64,000 nt of DNA from Pseudoalteromonas umbrosa (GTDB taxonomy: Bacteria; Pseudomonadota; Gammaproteobacteria; Enterobacterales; Alteromonadaceae): positions 434,001 to 498,000 of the forward strand of contig NZ_JASJUU010000004.1 in the NCBI RefSeq assembly GCF_030125375.1. Reading direction: 5' to 3'. Below the pieces are notes generated by a model. It was not told where the DNA came from, made no database searches, and saw nothing but the letters and a program-made list of their open reading frames with translations. Below, piece after piece: positions 12,001 through 17,300 of this stretch (position 1 is its first letter; the number at the start of each line of letters is the position of its first letter). The position numbers and the translations under genes are program-made.

Positions 12001-12944
12001 GCTTTGGCCCAACTGAAGCAACCATATGGTCAATGCTTGGTGCTGTGACACAAGATGCACTAACGGGAACCAAGTTGGCCTTAAGTGGAACCTTGAATGG
12101 GTATCAGCATGCTGTATTGGGAGCTCATGGCGGCTTACTACCCGAAGGTGTACCGGGAGAGCTACTGATATCTGGTAATAGTCTAGCGACAGGGTATTTA
12201 AAAAATGAAGCCTTGTCTGCAGAGCGCTTCATATATATTGAGCAAACCGGTGGCATTCAAACTCGTTGGTACAGAACGGGTGATAAAGTGCGTCAAACAG
12301 GGCGTGATGAATATGAGTTCTTGGGCCGATTAGATCATCAGGTGAAAGTGAATGGTCATCGAATTGAATTAAAAGAAATTGAGTATTATGCCAACAATAT
12401 TATTGGTGTGAGCGATGCAGTTGCAAATGTGATACAGGGTGATGATGGCATAGCTCGGATTTTCTTGTACGTTATTTCCAGCGATGAGTCAGTAGACTTT
12501 GCAGAACAGGTGAAGTGGGAATTGTCTAAATCAGTTCCACAATATATGCAGCCTGCGGCTGTGGTGTTATCTGATGCATTTCCACTCAATGCAAATGGCA
12601 AAGTCGACCTTAAGCAGCTGATTGTGCCTGATGTTAAAGTACAGAGCACTTTGGTGAAAGCTGAGAATGAGATTGAAAAGGATGTGTTACGTATTTGGGC
12701 CACAGTCCTTAGCCTTGAAGAAGATGCATTTGGTGTTCTTGATAACTTCTTTGAGTTGGGCGGCCACTCGTTAAATGTGGTTCAAGTGATAACAAAAATA
12801 AAAGCAAAATTTGATGTAGAGTTAGATTATAGGAAGTTCATGGAAGCCAGTAATGTAAGAGGGATCGCGCAAGTCATTCAGTTGAATAGGACGCTATCAA
12901 ACATTACAGCAGATGAACAAAAGCAAGATACGCTTTCGCTGTGA
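1..12944 (+). CDS. Nonribosomal peptide synthetase, 5'-truncated: (A)-PCP-E / C-A-PCP-E / C-A-PCP / C-A-PCP
   Basis: The reading frame is open from base 3, inside an adenylation (A) domain, so the true start lies left of the window. Domains by base: end of A1 to ~345; PCP1 (LGGDS, Ser at 495); epimerase E1 ~645-2000 (HHLAVDG from 1038); C2 ~2040-3350 (HHALMDG from 2448); A2 ~3410-4900; PCP2 (Ser 5040); E2 ~5190-6550 (HH at 5583); C3 ~6590-7900 (HH at 6993); A3 ~7960-9480; PCP3 (Ser 9633); C4 ~9820-11100 (HH at 10236); A4 ~11140-12630; PCP4 (LGGHS, Ser 12768). There is no thioesterase, so the chain must pass to the next synthetase. Pocket residues aligned by eye to GrsA: A2 DAWQLGTAFK (unassigned); A3 DATKVGEVGK, close to the known Asn code DLTKxGEVGK; A4 DILQLGCIWK, close to the known Gly code DILQLGLIWK. 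C2 and C3 follow E domains, so should accept D-residues. Family and domain order are certain; substrates are inference. Confidence 0.95.
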   Translation, partial: TGDLVRYRQDGNLEFLGRQDEQIKVRGFRIELGEIEHAISQCSGVASNVVIAQEHEQGKRLIGYVEAATDQSLDVEVLRETLRKRLPEHMLPSLFVEVQAWPLTPNGKIDKKALPAPDSGVLSGVYVAPENDVEKQLQLLWSDLLQLSTSQISTTANFFELGGDSILSIQLVSRAAKQGLHFSVKALFDAPSIRLLAKEVKSGRLIEAPQGNVDGEIVLLPIQQELLADKTGWHHVNQAVMLETPVAFDSQCLEEMVTALYRRHDALRLQFTEQAGTWVGKHKSINQALIQEAFEIRQKPEGGWSELSAQASEIQASLNPQLAQLVKVVHWSAGEAEKGRLLLVIHHLAVDGVSWRVLLDDLSQLYAQWQRGDALNLAEKTSSYQQWGAFLKSYAQSESIASEQAYWHQVVSLPSGDPAKAQQALGWVNPPQQDKPVGTHFRLDKALTQQLLSSCQNSYRTQINETLLAALLLAVERWSGGAELRIDLEGHGREALTDTLDLSQTVGWFTSLYPLHLSMPSEAGIGAVINRVKTAYRSLPNKGIGYGVLKHLTKDPILVEADAAPILFNYLGQFDQVLNDNSTFGIASEGAGRSVSAERKRSHGLTLNGLVTEGCLEFEFTGDGHLYHLDALKELTASYKAALEDVIAHCMVVERGAYAAIDFPLCTASDEAVSNWCETSHVTDLYPATGTQQGMLFHSMLDKGSYVTQAMVEFKALDVARFKQAWSMVIARHDILRTGFVGLDTGHMHQLVVESADAQWQEFDWRNSSQAQIDTQLSAFLITDKSQGFDVSNAPLMRFSLFDCGDAGYRWVWSHHHALMDGWCLPLIFSEVTECYRALGVAQEPQLAPVSRYAGYVQWLAKQDKAQSIKYWQETLSTVTGATPLPLISSNVQTRKLDRSLRHVFRLNEQETEQLTQLAKESQTTVNVILQGAWSLLLSRYSGESQVVFGATTSGRPAELSGVEQMVGLFINSVPVVVETHTHSCVSDWLKELHTAQAQRDQHSYIPLAEIQGQSHQNLFDSLVIFENYPVNEAIGDHLNEAGVEVENISFNEGSNYSLNVVAQLHGVLSVVIESNNSQFNDTQIALLSDTLKDIILGLATNHKAKLTDINYLNEKKQQELLTVSAGVSTSHSEIESIVDAFVARAQAVPNAVALEYKDVQMSYAQLDKLSDRLALNLIDSGVQANTLVAIAAHRSIELIVSMLATLKVGAGYVPLDPEYPQERIQFMLKDTEAEHILVDSSGASVNELAMGLQVHDVDVEKLQAQCQTQGGASRALSIPKDDIAYVMYTSGSTGKPKGVMVSHANVLRSTITDPLIEIDEQSCVAYCANPSFDASTWEIWSTLLNGGRLLLVAHEELLDAQLFGKRLQDSGASIVQLTAGLFKQYAPMLGDTFSRLNYLLIGGDKVDVAVAKQVVETCKPKHFIHTYGPTETVAFITQYEINETTIANGVIPIGRPMANSQAYVLDEAQRLLPMGAVGELYLGGDGVALGYLNREDLTAQRFIENPFGAGRLYRTGDLARYLCDGNIEFLGRQDEQVKIRGFRIELGEIEHALSQSESVASCVVIAQNYEQGKRLVGYIEGAQEQDLDPEQLREELRKTLPEHMLPSLLIEVQSWPLTPNGKVDRKALPKPEDGVLSGAYAAPQGSVEIQLQALWSELLQLPDSQVSVTANFFELGGDSILSIQMVSRAAKQGLHFSVKALFDAPTIRMLAKEVKTNRLIDAPQGPIEGEIILLPVQHELLADKTDWHHVNQAVMLETPATFDSTGLSKMVEALYKRHDALRLQFNEHAGKWRGKHRSLEPALVSSAIDIREKPELGWSALSKEASEIQASLQPQAGELVKVVYWAGDASETGRLLIVVHHLAIDGVSWRILLDDLSELYAQWQSGATLSLPEKTSSYQQWGEYLQEYAHSDALSEELRYWQTVVETPSVNLVEVQAKQGVHVVPELDKPVSAQFKLDEKLTQQLLSSCQNSYRTQINETLLASLLLAVSRWSGETSLRIDLESHGREALTDTLDLSQTVGWFTSTFPLHLSMAKDSDLGKLINGVKTAYRQLPNKGIGYGLLKEIVHDPVLEKAQAAPILFNYLGQFDQVINESSTFGIASEGVGRSVSIHRQPSHGLTVNGLVAQGCLEFELTGDSTSYHPDTLRDLSTAFKDALEDIIMHCLAIENGEYAAVDFPLSQLTDEEVTNWCQGLQVADMYPATGSQQGLLFHSMLDRGSYVTQTLVAFKELDVERFKQAWALVIARHDTFKTGFVGIDSGRMHQRVLTSVEPLWQEFNWREDSVVQREAALSAFLKEDKARGFDMSTAPLIRFSLFDCGDDGYQWLWSHHHALMDGWCLPLVFSEVTECYRALGASQTPQLAPVARYAGYIEWLAKQDKAQSLAYWHTVLSDVRGATSLPLVTGSKQPIKAGESILQVFKLSEAQTAGLVKLAKETQTTVNVILQGAWSLLLSRYSGESQVVFGATTSGRPAELDGVEQMLGLFINSVPVVVDTQLHNQVGDWLKALHIAQAEREQHSYIPLAEIQSQSQQNLFDSIVVFENYPVNEAIGEHLNEAGLDLLNVSTFEDSNFAINIVAHLTRELSVEFLIQDLRYTEQLSAQFVKGLELLLQDLSNCNQDTLLSELSCLDKTTEAELIAVGAGETNLMEPSDNFIDRLYEQAALAADQNAVSFNQQQLSYAQLNALTNRFANCLEDLGVEKGTKVGVYLERSLEMMVSIISIAKLGAVFVALDVNQPQQRLEAIVNDSDMEFIILMGEHIENVPLSGVDIIVADDLLSSQVDDGYCGEMLFDYEEEDLETEFIPSDIAYILYTSGSTGTPKGVQITQLGLVNYLEHAAAHYIHSGVTGSVVSTSICFDATITSLFTPLICGLNVELLVEGEAMYPVLAERLMENSSALLFKVTPAHLKVLESYVEQKESELQHQIVIGGEQLYVQSLYNWVDKLLPKATFINEYGPTETVVGCSTFSVTGVDALNQCPAGVVPIGLPIQNTKLLGLDKNQRLAPKGAISELYIGGSGVALGYLNRDELNEEKFVTLQTVAGTERFYRTGDLVKWDCNGDLEYVSRIDDQTKVNGYRIELGEIQQAVEAHAEVESSFITTQLNEAGNTHIVAYVKTTEKSVIESLNLREYLASRVPEYMLPSHYIAVQKWPLTANGKLDHKRLPTVEGQLNDSSFIAPQSQVEIKISDIWQEVLERPEISVNDHFFNIGGDSIRALGVVGKSRKEKLDISLKDLYDNPTIRQLANWLEENNLLDAQEFEVAPFALLNDAEKENLDLDLLDDAFPQTRLQQGMLFHSMQGQIDGMYHDISSINVELMWHQSCFEAALSELTARHENLRGVFNFAGDRPLVEIRKRIDLPLIINTVTVDEEQQKDAMKAWIKQEKVKSFDLSLPLWKVSIQVFSEQAFCVHLSFHHALLDGWSRASLETELFELYTAKLADKAVVEAAQSLPYRYYVDLEQKALQSNEAKEFWQTALDGYQLPWWGAKAGGGALYTVPVELSGRQSNTLLQLSNKLQVQQKSVLLALHTVILGLLDDSTKVLTSHVFNGRPELLGSDKTLGLFLNALPLAVDFSGLTWEELIVKIDDISKQSSEHRYFPVTEIQRLTGLNLSGSLFNYVDFHVYDKVDAQGQKIERDGFERNNYLLQTAFEKSEGGQISMSVLLDSAVFEQSVYGGLSDKLSNIMKQLVEQPQSHISDILLALSPEPVHTHFGKSESDLLELVYKVADERGSAIAVQDAKQHISYNELVKRVDLLSTHLVDNHVSLGEHVIISTERNIDMVVSVLAVMRVGATFVPIDSSLPDVRCQHIVAATNAKVALVSSANVERVEQEWQMQSINLDSVNWADSVGTCHNLHFDSHDIAYIMFTSGSTGVPKGVEISRGALTEHVLSAGYRLADLDQNTKWLAVTTLSFDIAMLELFAPLLAGGQIVVADEFAKRDPLNLIRIIESHKINIMQATPATWRALLDMGWQAKEPFTALCGGEALSVQLGKALVDSVTQVWNCFGPTEATIWSMLGAVTQDALTGTKLALSGTLNGYQHAVLGAHGGLLPEGVPGELLISGNSLATGYLKNEALSAERFIYIEQTGGIQTRWYRTGDKVRQTGRDEYEFLGRLDHQVKVNGHRIELKEIEYYANNIIGVSDAVANVIQGDDGIARIFLYVISSDESVDFAEQVKWELSKSVPQYMQPAAVVLSDAFPLNANGKVDLKQLIVPDVKVQSTLVKAENEIEKDVLRIWATVLSLEEDAFGVLDNFFELGGHSLNVVQVITKIKAKFDVELDYRKFMEASNVRGIAQVIQLNRTLSNITADEQKQDTLSL

Positions 12945-12969
12945 TCTACATAGGAGTTTATATAAAGTG

Positions 12970-14382
12970 ATGAGTAGTTCTATTATCAAAAACTCTAGAG
13001 TGACTTCTGAGTTACAAGGGAAGCTAATGACCTTTCTTGAAAGGTCAGAGAGGGCAAGAAATGAAAAAATTGACACTGACTCTGAAAATGTCAGTGCAAT
13101 TATGCGGGGTTATAAATACCCCATTGCTCCTTGGCCTATTATCATTTCAAAAGGCGCTGTAAAAGAGTACACGGAAGTTGTACAGAAGCTGCCTGAGATT
13201 TTTTATGCGGCCCTAGATAATTACTTCGGTGATAATACTCATACAGCCGCAGAGTATTTTGGGATAAGTGAGTATAGCTATGAGTTATTTAGAAACTTAA
13301 ATATACCAGCTGATGGTTTTATGATCCGTCATGATTTTGTGTATCACAACGATGTCATTAAACTGATAGAGACTAACGTAGGCTCAACTATTGGCGGTTG
13401 GCAGCACGATTGGTTTATTGACTCAGTATTGAAGCAGTTTGATAAGTATGAGCAAATTAGTTCATTAAACTTAACGCGACCTAATACATTCAGAGCTTTT
13501 TTTGAGGCCCTTGTTTATCAAGTACTAAAGACCAAACCAGATAGAAGTGAAATAACAATTGTGATCCCATGCCTTGCTGGGTTGGGACGTGAGGAAACCA
13601 TTGAAGCTGTGTCCGAGTTTTGTGCATTCGATAAAGAGCCTGCTTTTAAAAACTTTCATGTCAACTTTGATGTGATCCATGAGACTAATGAAATCCAATT
13701 TAATAGAGACAACTATGTATTTGTAAATGGAAAAGAGGTGGATGCCTTATTGTTCACTATTAGCTCAGGGTTCTCTAGTCAGCTGTCGACTCAAATATAT
13801 AACGCGACAGCAGATAACAAGTTGGTATTTATGGATGGTTTATGCCGCAGTGTATTTGGTAATAAAGCCATGTACGCTTTATTGCATGAACCAATAGTTT
13901 TAAATGCCCTCAGTGAGTATGAGCGAGATTTTATTAAGAAGTATGTGCCTTGGACCTTTAGGCTTACACATGACGACATTACACATAAGTCGCAAGTATG
14001 GGCACGCACTGAAATACTAAAACAAAATAAAAATAAGTTTTTAATTAAAAATGTTCATTCTAGCCAAGGTGAAGATATTTTTATTGGAGAACAAGTTGAT
14101 CAAGCGCAATGGGACGCGGCGGTAGACAGTGCTGCGGAAGAAGCTTCTTGGATTGCGCAGCAGTATTGTACCCCAGACACAATTGAGTCTTGCAATACCC
14201 AAGGAGAGTTGAAGCGATTTGATATGGTATGGGGGATCTTTGATTTAGCTGGATCTTATCAAGGCGCATTTGTGAGGGGGAGTGAAGTGGCCGATAGTTT
14301 AGGTGTAATTAACTCTTCAAAAGGTGCTCTGGAGTTCTTCGTGTTTGAAGAAGAAGAAAAATTAGAAAGAATTAGTTTATAA
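12970..14382 (+). CDS. ATP-grasp-like ligase within NRPS cluster (putative)
   Basis: About 470 residues. The frame is open further upstream, to 12913, but that would overlap the NRPS. AGGAG at 12952 favours ATG 12970 (or the adjacent GTG 12967), 25 bases after the NRPS stop. The C-terminal third has an ATP-grasp look: a short strand with a lysine (FLIKNVHSSQGEDIFIGE), a Trp a few residues later, then WIAQQYC, as in circularly permuted ATP-grasp and glutathionylspermidine-synthase-like enzymes. The middle has IETNVGSTIGGW, resembling a substrate- or metal-binding loop of that group. If the family call holds, it would activate a carboxylate with ATP and form an amide, perhaps making a building block or capping the peptide. 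Its place between two synthetase genes, with tight spacing (7-13 bases to the next gene), argues for a role in the same pathway. The family assignment is from remembered patterns only, and the substrate is unknown. Confidence 0.5.
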   Translation: MSSSIIKNSRVTSELQGKLMTFLERSERARNEKIDTDSENVSAIMRGYKYPIAPWPIIISKGAVKEYTEVVQKLPEIFYAALDNYFGDNTHTAAEYFGISEYSYELFRNLNIPADGFMIRHDFVYHNDVIKLIETNVGSTIGGWQHDWFIDSVLKQFDKYEQISSLNLTRPNTFRAFFEALVYQVLKTKPDRSEITIVIPCLAGLGREETIEAVSEFCAFDKEPAFKNFHVNFDVIHETNEIQFNRDNYVFVNGKEVDALLFTISSGFSSQLSTQIYNATADNKLVFMDGLCRSVFGNKAMYALLHEPIVLNALSEYERDFIKKYVPWTFRLTHDDITHKSQVWARTEILKQNKNKFLIKNVHSSQGEDIFIGEQVDQAQWDAAVDSAAEEASWIAQQYCTPDTIESCNTQGELKRFDMVWGIFDLAGSYQGAFVRGSEVADSLGVINSSKGALEFFVFEEEEKLERISL

Positions 14383-14395
14383 AGAGAGATTGATT

Positions 14396-17300
14396 TTGAA
14401 TACTGACCTAATATTTGCTCAGTGTGAGGCTGAGGGGATCAGCTTAAAGGTAAACGGTGATCTACTCGATGTGAGTTTTGACTTACCACCTTCACAACAG
14501 CTTATCTCAATGCTGAAAGAGCACAAACAACAAATAATAAATGTACTAAAGCAGTATGAGAGCAGCGGGCAAACACAGCAACAGATAACCAAGATAGATC
14601 GAACAGAAGATTTATACCCTGTTCATAATGCCCAGAAACGCATGTGGTTAATAGATAAAATAGAGAATGGCTCTGCTAATTACAACATGCCAATTGCGAT
14701 AGAAATTAATGGCAAATTTGATGTCGTAGCAGCTTCTAATGCGTTAAATGATATTGTCGCAAGACATGAAATATTGAGAAGTAATTTTATTGAAAAAGAT
14801 GAAGATGTTTTTCTATCAATTACGGACGCACGTCACGTCAACATTGAACTTTATGAGCGCTTTGGACAAGATAAAAACACCATAGATAGCTTAGTTAGTG
14901 CGTTATTTTCCGTGCAATTTGATTTGGCTAAGGATATGTTGCTCAAAGCCAGTTATATTTTGACAGGCGAAGATAATCAAGAACAAGGCATTTTGGTGTT
15001 TGTTATGCACCATATCATCTCAGATGCTTGGTCGATGAATGTGCTTACGCAAGAATTCACGACTCTCTATCAACATTATGCTTCTGGTGAGCAGGATCAA
15101 GCGGCCCCGTTACCTAGCGTTGATATTCAGTATTTGGATTACATCAACTGGTATCGTCAGAGTATGGATGGTGATAAAGCTAAAAAGCAGCTGCAATATT
15201 GGTTAGCACAGCTTGCTAATGCACCAACAACACATTCCCTACCGCTTGATTATGTTCGAAATAATCAAAGGCAAGTTATTGGCAAAGAGAGTGTATTCCA
15301 ACTTGATGGCAGTATCGCTCATGGCTTAAAACAGCTATCACAAGACAAAAACATGACCGTTTTTATGTTAGTTCATGCGGCGCTGGCTTTAGTTGTCTCT
15401 AAATTCTCTGGTCACTCAGATATCGTTATTGGTGCGCCAATTGCGAATCGCTTAAATGATAATACTGAGCAATTAATTGGTTTATTTGTTAATACACTAG
15501 CACTTAGAACTAATACAGAGTTTGCACAGATAGATAGCTACCTTGAACATGTTAAATCGGTCAATATTGATGGTATGTCTAATCAGGATGTGCAATTCGA
15601 TCAAGTGCTAGACTATTGCAAAGTTAAGAGAAATGAGGCGACATCTCCGTTATTCCAGATTGTTTTGTCAGTTAATACCCTAACGCAGCAAGGCTTAGAG
15701 TTACCGGACATAGAGTTAGCGCCTTGGTCATCAGATGTGAAAGTGGCTAAATTCGATTTAGATCTTACTGTCGATGTCAGTGATAAAGGTGTAAATGTCA
15801 ATTGGCTGTATAATGCTGCTATTTTCTCACAATCGACTATTGCGTTGTTCCAAGATGCGTTAGCAACCGTTTTACAGCAAATGTCGAACTATCGTAATGA
15901 TGCTCCGCTTTCAGAGCTTTATACATCGAATACTAATGCACTGATTGAAAAGCAACAAAGTAAGCAAGTAACCTCGCTGGAAGGCAAAAGCATTGTCAGT
16001 ACTTTCCAACAGCAAGTGCTTAAAAACCCTAATGCCACTGCTTTAGAATTTGGAGCTGAGTTTTATTCGTACCAAGAGCTGGATCAATTGTCAGATAGGC
16101 TGGCACTAAATCTACAAGAAAGTGGCGTAACAGAAGGTACTTTAGTGGCAATTGCAGCCGTGCGCTCTTGCGAGTTAATTGTTGCAATGCTGGCTACTCT
16201 CAAAGTAGGAGCAGGTTATGTGCCATTGGACCCTGAGTATCCTCAAGAGCGACTTGAGTTTATGCTAAAGGATGCTAATGCACAGCATATTTTAGTGGAT
16301 GATGTTAACGCTTTACCAAAAGTGCTAACAGCAGATACCACGCTGCATGAAATAGAGCTTTGGCAACTGGAAGAACAGATTCAATCGCAAGGGTTAGCAG
16401 CGCTGCAAAGTACCGTTACGCCAGGAGAGGTTGCTTATGTAATGTATACCTCGGGATCAACCGGTATGCCCAAAGGTGTCATGGTGAGCCATGGTAATGT
16501 GCTGCGCAGTACAGTAACAGATCCTTTAATTAATATCACAGATCAAAGTTGTGTTGCGTATTGCGCGAACCCTTCATTCGATGCTTCAACTTGGGAAATT
16601 TGGGCAACTTTGCTCAATGGTGCGAGGTTATTAATTGTCGCACAAGATGAATTGCTGGATGCACAACAATTTAAAGCTAGGCTGCAATTTAGTGGTGCCA
16701 GCATTGTTCAATTAACAGCAGGTTTGTTTAAGCAATATGCTTCAGTACTCACAGAGACTTTTGCTGGCCTAGACTACTTACTCGTTGGTGGTGATAAAAT
16801 TGATGTTGCGGTTGCAGAGCAGGTTGTCGAAACGTGTAAGCCAAAGCATTTTATTCATACGTATGGCCCAACAGAAACTGTGGCGTTTATTACTCAGCAT
16901 GAAATTACCAAAGAAAGTATTGCCAAGGGAAACATTCCAATTGGTAAGCCTATGGCAAATAGCCAAGCCTACATCCTAGATAAGGAACAGAATGTATTGC
17001 CTTTTGGGGCTGTAGGAGAGTTATACCTAGGTGGTGATGGTGTCGCATTAGGTTATTTAAATAGAGAGGAGCTGACCGCACAGCAGTTTATTGATAATCC
17101 ATTCGGCGCGGGTCGTCTTTATCGAACAGGTGACTTAGCACGCTATCATGCTGATGGGAATATTGAATTTTTAGGACGATACGATGAGCAGGTCAAGATC
17201 CGAGGTTTCCGTATTGAGTTAGGTGAAATTGAGCATGCCTTATCGAAGTCCGTAAGTGTGGCAAGCAGTGTTGCGGTCGTTCAAGAGCATGATCAGGGCA

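Noticed and set aside
12913..12969. Upstream start for the ATP-grasp-like gene overlapping the NRPS
   Set aside because: It lacks a ribosome-binding site, and AGGAG at 12952 directs initiation to 12967/12970 after the NRPS stop.
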